Assembly: GCA_902500805.1 (NCBI GenBank)
Contig: CABVSA010000001.1
Span: 1 to 64,000, forward strand
Reading direction: 5' to 3'
Length of the DNA: 64,000 nt
Source: an uncultured Nitrospira sp.
GTDB lineage: Bacteria; Nitrospirota; Nitrospiria; Nitrospirales; Nitrospiraceae
The notes under the pieces were generated by a model, which saw only the letters and a program-made list of their open reading frames with translations, was not told the origin of the DNA and did no database searches. Position 1 is the stretch's first letter. Each line of letters opens with the position of its first letter. Positions 37,230 to 46,086 of this stretch are shown here, one piece after another. A program made the position numbers and the translations under genes.

Positions 37230-39229
37230 CCTGTCCCATGCGGCAACTTAAACCGGCATTCGTCATCGTGGTGATGAATCGCCGTTGGCATCCGTCCCGC
37301 CGAGCCTCCACCTGCCATCACAATTACCTCACTGCTCGTAAAGGGCTTTTTGAGGACCACATATCCGTACCACTGCCTGAGACTATCGCTCAAGACGATC
37401 ACCCCCAGCACAGCAACCAGTGCTACCAGAACCGCATCCAGATAGAGAGAAAATGCCTGGCTGGCCGCCAATGTTCCTGCTTTTTTTAAGAACATCCAAA
37501 ACATTTCATAGGAACCAGTCAACGTAATCACACCCACAAAGAGCATGGGTACCGTCGTCACCCAGAGATAGGTCGACTTCCACATCTTGATCAGCACCGT
37601 CGTCCCGATGCAGAGCGCCAACATCCCAAGCAACTGATTCGCAGCACCGAACATCGGCCAAATGGTCGAAATACTTCCCGTCCCAATCAGATAGGCCCAT
37701 GCCCCCACCACCAAGCCACTGCTCACGACGACACCAGGAATCCAGTTGATCCGCCGAAACGGCGCATAGACTTTTCCCGCCATTTCTTGAACGAGGTAAC
37801 GACCCACACGAGTCCCCGTATCGATTGTCGTGAGAATGAACAGCGCCTCAAATACCAGCGCGAATTGATACCAATAAGCCATCAGACCCGACATTCCAGG
37901 CAAGGCAGAAAAGATCGACGCCATCCCTACAGCCAAGGACACAGCCCCTCCTGGGCGCCCCGCTACATCCACCCCGACCATTTGTGACAGTTCAGCAATT
38001 CGCGACGGAGGAAAACCCATCGCTGCCAACGCATCCGCACCCAATGTCGTATTGATCGCCAGGTAGTCGCCAGGTATCAGCACCGAGGCCGCAATCAATG
38101 CCATCACCCCGACAAAGCTTTCCAACAACATAGCTGCGTATCCGACCACCGCCTGTGATTCCTGCTCGATCATCTTCGGTGTGGTTCCGGACGAGACCAG
38201 CGAGTGGAATCCTGAGATCGCCCCACAGGCAATCGTGATGAAGAGAAACGGGAAAAGCGTGCCGGGAATGATTGGGCCGCCGCCACTGGCAAACTGCGTC
38301 ACGCGTGGCATCTCGATCGTGGGCGCCATGAGGATCACACCAACCCCAAGCAAAAACACCACGCCGAGTTTCATGAACGTCGAGAGATAGCCACGCGGCA
38401 CCAGCAACATCCAACCAGGCAACACCGAGGCGAGAAACCCATAGCCAGCCAAGAGCCAGACCAGCGACGGCTTGTCGAACTCAAATAGCCAGGCATACGG
38501 CGACTGTGCGACGACTCGGCCAAACAGCACTGCAGCAAGCAACAGGGCGACGCCAAGAATCGACACTTCAGCCACTGCACCAGGGCGAAACTTTTGGAGA
38601 TAGACACCCATGAGCAGGCCGATCGGGATCGTCATGGCGATCGTAAAGGTACCCCAGGCATTGTGATAGAGCGCATTGACTACGGCAAAACCTAGCCCAG
38701 CCAGCGCCACCACCACAATAAAGAGCACCGCCACCGCCGTCGCCGTCCCAGTAACGGAGCCGAGTTCATCATGAGCCATCTCCGGCAGCGAACGCCCGTT
38801 GCGTCGCATCGAGGCCACAAGAATAATGAAATCCTGCACTGCCCCAGCGAGCACCGCCCCGATTACCAACCACAGAAACCCCGGCACAAATCCAAATTGT
38901 GCCGCCAACACCGGACCAAGCAGGGGTCCTGCCCCTGCAATTGCGGCGAAGTGATGGCCAAAGAGCACAACCTTATTGGTCGGGTGAAAATTGACACCAT
39001 CGTTCAACCGCACCGCCGGCGTCACATGCTGATTGTTTAGTCCAACGACGTGTCTGGCCAGCCATCGGCCATAGAATCGATAGGCCAGCACATAGATACA
39101 GGCCGCCGCGACGACCAGCCAAAGACCGTTTACTTTTTCATTGGGATTGACCACCCCGACCACATGGGCCAGAGCCACTGCGCCAAGAAGGGAAAGCAAC
39201 ACCCAGACCAGATTCACAGCCACTTTCAT
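37220..39229 (-). CDS. cstA: Carbon starvation protein CstA family transporter
   Basis: Large polytopic transporter (about 669 residues, 16 or so membrane segments) for peptides or pyruvate. The N-terminal CstA domain contains NDGVNFHPTNKVVLFGHHFAAIAGAGPLLGPVLAAQFG spread over about residues 75-113 (key: F-G-H-H-F-x-x-I-A-G-x-G-P-x-x-G-P), followed by QDFIILVASMRRNGRSL. The last ~25 residues are unusual: three consecutive His, two Asp, Glu and Cys, ending in Cys-Cys, a possible metal-binding tail. ATG 39229 is preferred for Shine-Dalgarno spacing; 39238 is possible. Confidence 0.93.
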   Translation of the reverse strand: MKVAVNLVWVLLSLLGAVALAHVVGVVNPNEKVNGLWLVVAAACIYVLAYRFYGRWLARHVVGLNNQHVTPAVRLNDGVNFHPTNKVVLFGHHFAAIAGAGPLLGPVLAAQFGFVPGFLWLVIGAVLAGAVQDFIILVASMRRNGRSLPEMAHDELGSVTGTATAVAVLFIVVVALAGLGFAVVNALYHNAWGTFTIAMTIPIGLLMGVYLQKFRPGAVAEVSILGVALLLAAVLFGRVVAQSPYAWLFEFDKPSLVWLLAGYGFLASVLPGWMLLVPRGYLSTFMKLGVVFLLGVGVILMAPTIEMPRVTQFASGGGPIIPGTLFPFLFITIACGAISGFHSLVSSGTTPKMIEQESQAVVGYAAMLLESFVGVMALIAASVLIPGDYLAINTTLGADALAAMGFPPSRIAELSQMVGVDVAGRPGGAVSLAVGMASIFSALPGMSGLMAYWYQFALVFEALFILTTIDTGTRVGRYLVQEMAGKVYAPFRRINWIPGVVVSSGLVVGAWAYLIGTGSISTIWPMFGAANQLLGMLALCIGTTVLIKMWKSTYLWVTTVPMLFVGVITLTGSYEMFWMFLKKAGTLAASQAFSLYLDAVLVALVAVLGVIVLSDSLRQWYGYVVLKKPFTSSEVIVMAGGGSAGRMPTAIHHHDDECRFKLPHGTGCC

Positions 39230-39711
39230 GCGCGGCATCCTAACAACCCGCCAGCCGCTTGTAAATCGAGAGCACCGATCGCACAGGATGTGACAAGAGC
39301 AACCGGCAGCGAGAATGACTTACCCGCAACCATCCCTAACTATGCTCATCCACTAATGTCTGAAAGAGTATAGGAGGGGCGGGTGTGCTTCTCTTAGATA
39401 TTGCTTGAGTGACTTGCCGATGTAATCCATCTCGCGGGAGGGAGAGCGTATTGAGGAGCAAGCCTTAACGATCTGACGGAGCGCAAGCCATAAACTGGTC
39501 CTTCCGGATACCACGGCACATATAGCCTGTGAGCGTGAAATCGAGGCCCCTGAGCAGGCGTTTCGCTTACACGCCTTTGCATCGTTTGAAACACCGTTCG
39601 CATCGCTCAGCCCATCGCTCGTTTATCTGAAACCGTGGCCTCCACTCGACGCTCTCTCCGACAACCGATCAATGGATCGGCGCCTCGGTTTTGGATATAC
39701 TCTCGCTTACC
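39230..39711. other. Intergenic region between cstA and a PilZ gene
   Basis: About 480 bp upstream of both divergent genes. Short frames exist on the minus strand (39394-39603) but show no recognisable protein and no ribosome binding site. TATACT at 39696-39701 lies directly before the PilZ gene and could be its -10 box, although no matching -35 was found. No transposon ends or RNA gene were seen. Confidence 0.5.
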
Positions 39712-40110
39712 ATGGCAACAGATTCGCCCCCCTCGCAATCTTCCCCGAGAGATCGCCGTGAGTTTTACCGGATCACCAGCATCCTTTCCATTCGACTCCA
39801 GGCTGAAACAGACACTTCCGATGGCTCCTTTTCAAAGGCACCTGTCAATCTCAGTGCAGGAGGGATCGGGGTGACGATCAACACCGCCTTTCAGGCGAAT
39901 GAGATTCTCCTCTGCACCTTGCTGCTGCCCGATCAGGAACCCTTCAGAGTCTACGTGGAAGTCTTACGAGTTGATCCCATTCACAACCCGCCTCACACCT
40001 TTCGTCTTCATGGTCGTTTCATCCGAATGAGTACACCAGAACGAGAATTCTTGGTCAGAACGATTCTCCATCTGCAACGTGAACATCTCGCCAAACACTA
40101 TTCTGCATAA
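39712..40110 (+). CDS. PilZ-domain protein
   Basis: 132-residue cytosolic protein made essentially of one PilZ (c-di-GMP-binding) domain. The binding pattern is intact: RDRREFYRI supplies the RxxxR arginines and VNLSAGGIGV the N-x-S-x-x-G motif. With the ATG at 39712 a TATACT box ends 10 bp upstream, so the transcript may be nearly leaderless. The TTG at 39691 would fall before the -10 box and is rejected. Confidence 0.85.
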   Translation: MATDSPPSQSSPRDRREFYRITSILSIRLQAETDTSDGSFSKAPVNLSAGGIGVTINTAFQANEILLCTLLLPDQEPFRVYVEVLRVDPIHNPPHTFRLHGRFIRMSTPEREFLVRTILHLQREHLAKHYSA

Positions 40111-40224
40111 TACGGGGCACAAGCGATCTGCCAGTCACAGTCAAGATTCCGTGGAATCTCCACATCCTGTCCCCACCAATGAGGGATTCCCTTTGGCCAA
40201 TACGGTCGACTAGACTGCCCTACC

Positions 40225-40596
40225 GTGGAATTCACACGCACTTATTCGCGCCAACACTATCGCGTTCCCCTTACTGTGCAGTACCCCGTGCTATTTTCCG
40301 CAACTGACAGAATTGCAGAGGGGAAAGTCATGAACCTCACGGTGTTCGGCTGCACCATTGAATGTACTGATGCCCTGCAGCAGGGAACCCCGCTGCGGAT
40401 GCGATTGATCCTTCCAGATCAGGTTCAATCGTTAGCGGTAGAAGAAGCGGAAGTTCGATGGGTCCAAGGGAATCGCATGGGGGTTCAATTCCACAAGGTT
40501 GAGCGTGCCGCAGATTTTCGGCTCCACGGATTTGTGTGGGATCGCATGATCGAGCGATTTCAGACAATCGTTCAGGATGGGCTCTCTGCGCGGTGA
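40225..40596 (+). CDS. PilZ-domain protein
   Basis: Single PilZ domain, 123 residues. SRQHYRVPL gives a shortened arginine motif and MNLTVFGCTIEC the N-x-T-x-x-G motif (Thr in place of Ser). The start is GTG with no obvious Shine-Dalgarno. It follows the previous PilZ gene by 114 bp and its 3' end overlaps the convergent flippase gene by 25 bp. Confidence 0.8.
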   Translation: MEFTRTYSRQHYRVPLTVQYPVLFSATDRIAEGKVMNLTVFGCTIECTDALQQGTPLRMRLILPDQVQSLAVEEAEVRWVQGNRMGVQFHKVERAADFRLHGFVWDRMIERFQTIVQDGLSAR

Positions 40597-41582
40597 CCCT
40601 TGCTCAGTCGCCGCTTTCCCACCAAGGCGAGACAGACCAACCCAATACCGATCCAGACGACTTCTCGGAACCGTCGCAACAGCGCGAAGGTAATCCCCGT
40701 CACATCGCTGTACCCAAACGCCTGCAAGAGCAACACATTGCCGGCCTCTTGTGCTCCAAGGCTGCCGGGGATAAAGAATGCCCCTCCCTTGATAAAGACC
40801 GCGAATGCTCCGATTGAGATCGCAGCCAAGAAACTGATGGAGCCGCCGAGCGCATAGATAATACCAAAGACTTCAAGCGATTCAGCCAGCCACCCGACAA
40901 AATATACGCCGATGGAAGCATAAAACGGCCGCCGATGTTCGCTGTAGAAGTTCAAGATCGTGTGATCGATCGACCGGAGATGTTCCTCTTGAGCCTCCAA
41001 CGCCTGAATCCGTATCTGCAGTTTTTGGAAAAGCGACAAGATTGACGCAAAAAGTCCACGCTGCTGGATAAACACAAACCCCACGATCGAACACACTAAT
41101 AGCCCCACACTCAACAGGGCTGCCGCGATGGTTTGTCCAGCCGACGCGCCGGATCCAAGCAGCCAGAACCCCACTGCAACCCCTCCCAGAATATAGACCA
41201 CCTCCGCAATGGTCATGGTCGTTTTTGCGATTACAACCGAGGCTCCACCTTCCGATATCGGAACCTGATAGTTCTTATTCAGCAAATAGACCTTGAGCGG
41301 TTCGCCACCAATAAAGGCTGTGGGGGTGGTCATATTGACAACTTCACCGGCCGTTCGGATCGTCAATAAACTCCAAAAGGAAACCCCTTGTGCCGCTTGC
41401 CCCAATACAATCTTCCATCCATAGGCCTCGATCACATACATGAGGACAGATGGGATCAAGATCAGGAACAAAGTACTGAGGCCAAGGTTGGATGCAGCCT
41501 CGTAGATATTGCCGGGTCCTACATTCCAGACAAGCAGACACAGAACCACGAGTCCAAAGCCAAGTAGGATATAGCGCAACAC
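40572..41582 (-). CDS. UPF0104 / LPG-synthase-like membrane flippase
   Basis: Polytopic protein (336 residues, about 8 membrane helices) of the TIGR00374 family, related to the flippase half of MprF and to HpnL. GEVVNMTTPTAFIGGEPLKVYLL and the C-terminal GSLGAQEAGNVLLLQAFG (key: P-x-S-x-G-x-x-E) are the family signatures. As last gene of the phosphonate-type cluster and 25 bp after the CDP-alcohol phosphotransferase gene, it probably moves that enzyme's product across the inner membrane. GTG start. Confidence 0.85.
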   Translation of the reverse strand: MLRYILLGFGLVVLCLLVWNVGPGNIYEAASNLGLSTLFLILIPSVLMYVIEAYGWKIVLGQAAQGVSFWSLLTIRTAGEVVNMTTPTAFIGGEPLKVYLLNKNYQVPISEGGASVVIAKTTMTIAEVVYILGGVAVGFWLLGSGASAGQTIAAALLSVGLLVCSIVGFVFIQQRGLFASILSLFQKLQIRIQALEAQEEHLRSIDHTILNFYSEHRRPFYASIGVYFVGWLAESLEVFGIIYALGGSISFLAAISIGAFAVFIKGGAFFIPGSLGAQEAGNVLLLQAFGYSDVTGITFALLRRFREVVWIGIGLVCLALVGKRRLSKGHRAESPS

Positions 41583-41607
41583 GTGAGTCGGATGGGGAAC
41601 GTAGTAG

Positions 41608-43044
41608 TTATAGCCGAGGTAACGCGACTGCAGACGGACGGATCACCCAAACCATGGCACCGGCGAACAGAAGAGAACCGATCGCCGCAAAGAGAAGAAA
41701 CCAAAAGAGCTGACCGAACAGCGCAAACCCGATCAAGGAAACTGAAAAGTCGCGGCTGGCAACGTTCTTCAACATCACATTGGCCCAAGCCGCATGAGCC
41801 GGAGTCCTCCATCCAATTGCGTTTTTGATTTTTTGCGCCTTTTCGACGAGCATGAACGAGATGCCATTGCCCAGGACAGCAGCTCCTCCAAGCGCAAGTG
41901 GGACCCAATCATCTTCCTGCCCGATTTGCGCCGTATAGAGCCCGACAGCAATCCCCGCGAATATGGCCATATGAACGAGATTATCCAAGGCGATGTCAAG
42001 CCAGGCCCCAAATGGCGATTCCGTGAAGGTCAATCGGGCGACTTCTCCATCGCAGCAATCAATCACCGCCGCCAGCTGAAACAATAGTGCCGCCAAAATA
42101 CCAGCGCTGTACGTTCCCAGGCCAAAGCCCGCAGCAGCTACCAGCCCGATAAGCCCGGCTAAGACCGTGATGGAATTGGGAGACAGACCAAGCTCGAGGA
42201 ACAAACGTGTGAATCCACGAGAGACTTTCCGATTGAAATACCGATCGACGAATCCTTCAAAGTCTCCCTTGAGGGAATTAAACAGCTTTTTTTCAGCTCT
42301 CTCCACATCCTCTGATGTCCGCACCGCCTGATACCATGTGCCTCGTTTTTCATCAGCCGTCACCACATGCAGTCGCCCATCCCCTGCAACCTGCTCGATC
42401 CATTGGCGAACCGGCGTGCCGCCTTTTTCATACGCACCCACGTTTGCCGCGTTCATGAGGCTAGCCGGGACAACAAGCAGCTCGGCTACCAGCAGAGTTG
42501 ATTCGTCCAGACGAGCGGAGGCCATGGTGGTCAGGCCAGGGTATGGAATCTTCACGCGTACGCCAGAATTCGTCGGTACCTCGTCCGGCTGTGGCCGAGG
42601 TTGAGTCACCACAATGGCATGCCCATCTCGTACATCCTGGCGTAGTTGCTCAATCAACCCGCGTGAGAACACGCTATTGACGCTCGCGATGAGGGCAAAT
42701 CCTCGAACCTCCGCCGCTAGGGCCTCCCATGTCCGCGGATCATCACTGGGAAACTCTCGGATCGGCATCCAACGAACAGGAATGGCGACACGCGGTCCTT
42801 TCGCCAGAGAATGCTTCAACTGCTCCTCATCGGGGCCGGAAAGGACGATCAATTGCCGAATCCCGGCTCGCTGCAATGTGAGCACGGTTCGTTGAAACAG
42901 GCCGATCCCGACAACGCTGGTGAGAGGTCCTAGCTCACCCACTTCCGATCCGACCGCCCCGCCAAACACTCCCACCGACGGGAGCAGAATCGCCGTCGCC
43001 AATCCTTGGATCTCGACTCGCTTCTGAAGAATGCCTTTACTCAT
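41608..43044 (-). CDS. CDP-alcohol phosphotransferase with degenerate N-terminal nucleotidyltransferase domain
   Basis: 478 residues in two parts. The C-terminal ~200 residues are a membrane CDP-alcohol phosphotransferase with the full motif DG-x2-AR-x8-G-x3-D-x3-D (DGEVAR, FGAWLDIALD). The N-terminal ~230 resemble a sugar-phosphate nucleotidyltransferase, as in fused IPCT/DIPPS enzymes. Here, however, the glycine-rich LAAGxGxR...PKxL signature is lost (the stretch reads LLPSVGVFGGAVGSEVG), so it is probably inactive. A separate, intact cytidylyltransferase gene lies just upstream, suggesting that the N-domain now only scaffolds or binds. Confidence 0.85.
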   Translation of the reverse strand: MSKGILQKRVEIQGLATAILLPSVGVFGGAVGSEVGELGPLTSVVGIGLFQRTVLTLQRAGIRQLIVLSGPDEEQLKHSLAKGPRVAIPVRWMPIREFPSDDPRTWEALAAEVRGFALIASVNSVFSRGLIEQLRQDVRDGHAIVVTQPRPQPDEVPTNSGVRVKIPYPGLTTMASARLDESTLLVAELLVVPASLMNAANVGAYEKGGTPVRQWIEQVAGDGRLHVVTADEKRGTWYQAVRTSEDVERAEKKLFNSLKGDFEGFVDRYFNRKVSRGFTRLFLELGLSPNSITVLAGLIGLVAAAGFGLGTYSAGILAALLFQLAAVIDCCDGEVARLTFTESPFGAWLDIALDNLVHMAIFAGIAVGLYTAQIGQEDDWVPLALGGAAVLGNGISFMLVEKAQKIKNAIGWRTPAHAAWANVMLKNVASRDFSVSLIGFALFGQLFWFLLFAAIGSLLFAGAMVWVIRPSAVALPRL

Positions 43045-43095
43045 GGTTCCAATTGGAATGATGTACAGCGATATTCGCTCATATCCATCACTTTC

Positions 43096-43815
43096 TCACA
43101 ATCTCGGCAAAACTTCCAACTCAGCTTTTTTTATATCATTGATAAAATCGATTTCGGTCCAGGGCAATCCTCCGATCTTCTCATGCCCCACCCGCACATC
43201 GTGGAAATACTCTAACAGCGCATCCTCATACTCCATGTGCCACATATTTTTCTCGATGTACCCGCGAAGGGAGGAGACGACCCGAGGCGTGTCTGCGTAC
43301 CTCACACGGAGAAACCCCACACCTTCACCGGCATAATCATAGCGAGCCGGCAGCGTCTTCGTGAGAGCAATCACTCTCTCCCCCGCCACGACCACCATAC
43401 ACTCCTCACCGGTTTGGGTAACGGTTTCATCCATCAGCAGCGCGTTCTCGAAAGGCGATGAGACGAGGCGGCGCAAAATTTCTCGATGAAAGAGCACATC
43501 GGCATCCATCACAATAGTATCGTCATCAAACGCAGACCGTGCGACCCACAAGGAGGAAATGCTGCCCCGATGAAACTCTTCATTAGCCCAAAACGTGACT
43601 CCGATTCCGCAGGAATCTCCAGCAACAGCTGCACGAATCATCTCCTGCTTATATCCGACGACAATGTCCGCGCGTCGAATGCCCACCGCAGCCAGTGACT
43701 CCAAATAGCGGTGCAAGAGGGATCGCCCCCCAATCTCAATCAAGCACTTTGGGCGATGTTGCGTTACCTCCCAGAGCCGTTTGCCAACTCCCGCTGCAAG
43801 AATGATCGCCTTCAT
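43096..43815 (-). CDS. LicC/PntC-like cytidylyltransferase
   Basis: 239-residue nucleotidyltransferase with an intact LAAGVGKRLWEVTQHRPKCLIEIGG signature (key: G-x-G-x-R, P-K-C-L). NEEFHRGSISSLWVA, MDADVLFH, and GLPWTEIDFINDIKKAE near the C-terminus match the choline-phosphate and 2-aminoethylphosphonate cytidylyltransferase group. Given the PhnW-like gene immediately upstream, CTP activation of 2-aminoethylphosphonate is the favoured reaction. ATG 43815 overlaps that gene's stop by four bases. Confidence 0.8.
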   Translation of the reverse strand: MKAIILAAGVGKRLWEVTQHRPKCLIEIGGRSLLHRYLESLAAVGIRRADIVVGYKQEMIRAAVAGDSCGIGVTFWANEEFHRGSISSLWVARSAFDDDTIVMDADVLFHREILRRLVSSPFENALLMDETVTQTGEECMVVVAGERVIALTKTLPARYDYAGEGVGFLRVRYADTPRVVSSLRGYIEKNMWHMEYEDALLEYFHDVRVGHEKIGGLPWTEIDFINDIKKAELEVLPRL

Positions 43816-44894
43816 CTGAGACGACACGCCTCTTCGAATGCATTGAGAAATCCACCGAACTGTCCTTCCGTCAGCGCTCCCATGTTGGCAACACGGAAAA
43901 TCTTGTTCTCCAAGTTGCCTTGCCCGGCATAAATGACGTACCCCTGCTGTTTTAGACGATCATGCAAGACCTGGTATGATAGGCCTTCAGGCAGGTGATA
44001 CGCTGTAATGGTATTCGATTGTCGCTCAACCGGGAGAAGAGCTTTCACCCCGAGCTTAGCCATTCCCTCACGGATCACCGTTGCCATTTTCTTGTAGCGT
44101 TGGATACGATTCGATACGCCTTCTTCGAGCAGCTCATTCAACGCCTCGTCGAATGCGTAGTAGACTTGCACAGCCGGTGTGAACGGAATCATCCCCCGCC
44201 CTTCGTTGTCGATGTAATGGGTTAGATGAAGATACCACGAGCGTTTTGGGTACGCGCGCATTTTTTCGACGAACCCCTTCCGGACAAGCACGAAGGACAC
44301 ACCCGGGAATCCTTGGATGCACTTTCCCGCCGTGCCTACCACCATGTAAATATGCGACTTAGCAATATCGAGCGTCTCTCCAGCCAATGCGCTGACGGCA
44401 TCAAGTACAAACACGCGATTCTGATTGTCGACAATTTCGGCGACCTCGTGGACGGGGTTCAGGAGTCCGGTCGTCGTCTCATGGTGCACCATTCCGACGA
44501 CATGCACTTCTGGATGCTGACGGAGAGCAAGCAGCAGCCGTTCGGGATCGGGGCGAACCGTCCACTCATACTTCAACTCACTGACTCCTAAGCGATGGAG
44601 CCCGATGATCTGGGACATCCGCTCACCATAGACCCCGTTGTTGAGGATGAGCATGCGTTTGCCATGAGGAAGCGACGACATCAACGCGGCCTCGACAGCG
44701 GCAGTCCCTGACCCCGTCATAAGGACGGCAACGTATTCCGATTCAGCTCCTGGGACAAAGGCCGAGAGCAGTTTGGTTTGAATACGATGAAGCAGTTCGG
44801 AGAACTCTTCTTCCCGGTGACAGATGTCGGGTTTCACGAGCGATTGACGAACACGCTCTGAAACATTGACCGGACCTGGATTCAGGAGAACCAT
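43812..44894 (-). CDS. PhnW-like 2-aminoethylphosphonate aminotransferase (class V)
   Basis: PLP enzyme of fold type I, 360 residues. LLNPGPVNVSERVRQSLVKPDICHRE at the N-terminus, TGSGTAAVEAAL, the Asp-containing LDAVSALAGE, and the PLP-lysine stretch GTAGKCIQGFPGVSFV (key: K-C-I-x-G-x-P-G) are typical of PhnW. In the biosynthetic direction it would aminate phosphonoacetaldehyde to 2-aminoethylphosphonate. ATG 44894 has AAGGAG 7 bp upstream; an in-frame start at 44930 is rejected. A serine/alanine-glyoxylate aminotransferase is the main alternative. Confidence 0.8.
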   Translation of the reverse strand: MVLLNPGPVNVSERVRQSLVKPDICHREEEFSELLHRIQTKLLSAFVPGAESEYVAVLMTGSGTAAVEAALMSSLPHGKRMLILNNGVYGERMSQIIGLHRLGVSELKYEWTVRPDPERLLLALRQHPEVHVVGMVHHETTTGLLNPVHEVAEIVDNQNRVFVLDAVSALAGETLDIAKSHIYMVVGTAGKCIQGFPGVSFVLVRKGFVEKMRAYPKRSWYLHLTHYIDNEGRGMIPFTPAVQVYYAFDEALNELLEEGVSNRIQRYKKMATVIREGMAKLGVKALLPVERQSNTITAYHLPEGLSYQVLHDRLKQQGYVIYAGQGNLENKIFRVANMGALTEGQFGGFLNAFEEACRLR

Positions 44895-44952
44895 CTTTTT
44901 CTCCTTCGGGCTACGAACAGACAATCCCACACGTCGGTGGAGTTCCTCTCAG

Positions 44953-45534
44953 CTATCCCTCAATCGCTTTCATGAACCGTCGGGTAATGACGGGAGGCTC
45001 GTGCACCACACGCCCCGCATCTTCTACAAACTCATTCACCTTGATGAGCAAGAAACTCGGACCATCTTTCTTCAGCATGTCCTTGAACTCGTAGACCAGA
45101 TCGTCACGATCGAGCACCCGTTCCACATTGAGGTAGCCAGCTGATTTGGCCACCTTGTCCAAAGGCACCACATTGGAAATCGTAGGCTGATTCCCCGTCG
45201 TCCCATACACCTCGTTATCGAACACGACGTGGATAAAATTCTTTGGTCGTAACGCACCGACCGTCGCAAGCGTGCCCATTCCCATGAGCACATTCCCATC
45301 CCCATCGAACGTCACCACCTGCTTGTTCGGCTTTACCAATGCGACGCCGAGTGCAATCGCAGCAGCATTCCCCATAGATCCGACCATATAGAAGTGCGTG
45401 GGGCGATCGGCAATCTTGTGTACCTCTCGAGAAGGAAACCCATTACAGATCACGACGGGTTGATCAGTCAATAACTCCAACAACGTCGCAATCGCCTGGG
45501 CCCGGCTGATGAGCGTGCCTTCTTCCGGTCTCAT
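44953..45534 (-). CDS. Phosphonopyruvate (sulfopyruvate) decarboxylase, beta subunit
   Basis: ThDP-dependent decarboxylase, C-terminal (pyrophosphate-binding) half, 193 residues. The ThDP motif GDG-x~26-N is visible as FDGDGNVLMGMG...VVFDNEVYG, preceded by MVGSMGNAAAIALGVAL. ATG 45534 overlaps the alpha subunit stop by four bases, so the two are translationally coupled. In most phosphonate clusters this enzyme is a single ~380-residue chain; separate subunits are known from ComD/ComE sulfopyruvate decarboxylase. Confidence 0.85.
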   Translation of the reverse strand: MRPEEGTLISRAQAIATLLELLTDQPVVICNGFPSREVHKIADRPTHFYMVGSMGNAAAIALGVALVKPNKQVVTFDGDGNVLMGMGTLATVGALRPKNFIHVVFDNEVYGTTGNQPTISNVVPLDKVAKSAGYLNVERVLDRDDLVYEFKDMLKKDGPSFLLIKVNEFVEDAGRVVHEPPVITRRFMKAIEG

Positions 45535-46028
45535 GGATGCAGTCCTCTCACTACACCCTTCGCGAGGATAAGCACGACGGGAATCTGCATCTTTGTCGAG
45601 GTATCCATAACCCATCGCACATCTTCGATGGCCGTTTTTTCGGTCAATATCCGATGGGGGATCCTCACCGTGTCGAGCAGTTGCAGCATGGCTTCGCCCA
45701 TCACACGATGTTCGGGCGCATCGCTTCTATCTTGGCCCCGCCATGACACCATCAACAGGCAGGGTTGACGATAGATTAGATTGAGTGAGGTGAGGGTATT
45801 CAAACAAGTCCCGAGTCCAGAATTCTGCATCAAAACAGCTGGGACTCTCCCTGCCATGTATGCGCCTGCCGCTATGCCGATCGCTTCATCCTCCCGGACA
45901 GCCGGGACATAGACCCCTCGAATCATGAGTTCCGCAATAATCCCACCAAGGATGGAATCTGGAACCCCGGTGAAAAAATTCACCCCCAGACCCTGCATGC
46001 TCTGCACAAATACATCGCTGTCAATCAC
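45531..46028 (-). CDS. Phosphonopyruvate (sulfopyruvate) decarboxylase, alpha subunit
   Basis: N-terminal (pyrimidine-binding) half of the same ThDP enzyme, 165 residues. FFTGVPDSILGGII, the Glu-containing VREDEAIGIAAGAYMAG (the Glu activates ThDP) and MQNSGLGTCLNTLTSL, followed by RGQDRSDAPEHRVMG, are characteristic of phosphonopyruvate and sulfopyruvate decarboxylases. GTG start. First gene of the six-gene operon, with a promoter 60 bp upstream. Confidence 0.85.
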   Translation of the reverse strand: MIDSDVFVQSMQGLGVNFFTGVPDSILGGIIAELMIRGVYVPAVREDEAIGIAAGAYMAGRVPAVLMQNSGLGTCLNTLTSLNLIYRQPCLLMVSWRGQDRSDAPEHRVMGEAMLQLLDTVRIPHRILTEKTAIEDVRWVMDTSTKMQIPVVLILAKGVVRGLHP

Positions 46029-46086
46029 AAGAGGTGTCCTGCATGCCTACCCAATAGATACACGAGATACACGTTGAAGCCGGCGC

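Noticed and set aside
37093..37311. A 72-codon frame read as a protein after cstA
   Set aside because: It overlaps cstA by 92 bp and is Cys/Arg-rich without hydrophobic or conserved pattern; the shorter 37098-37229 frame is the better candidate.
39394..39603. A 69-codon minus-strand frame in the cstA-PilZ spacer
   Set aside because: No start signal, no domain, and neighbouring frames are equally open; treated as non-coding.
45531..45534. Frameshift in a single phosphonopyruvate decarboxylase gene
   Set aside because: Both halves start and stop at natural domain borders with an ATGA overlap, and split forms (ComD/ComE) are known.
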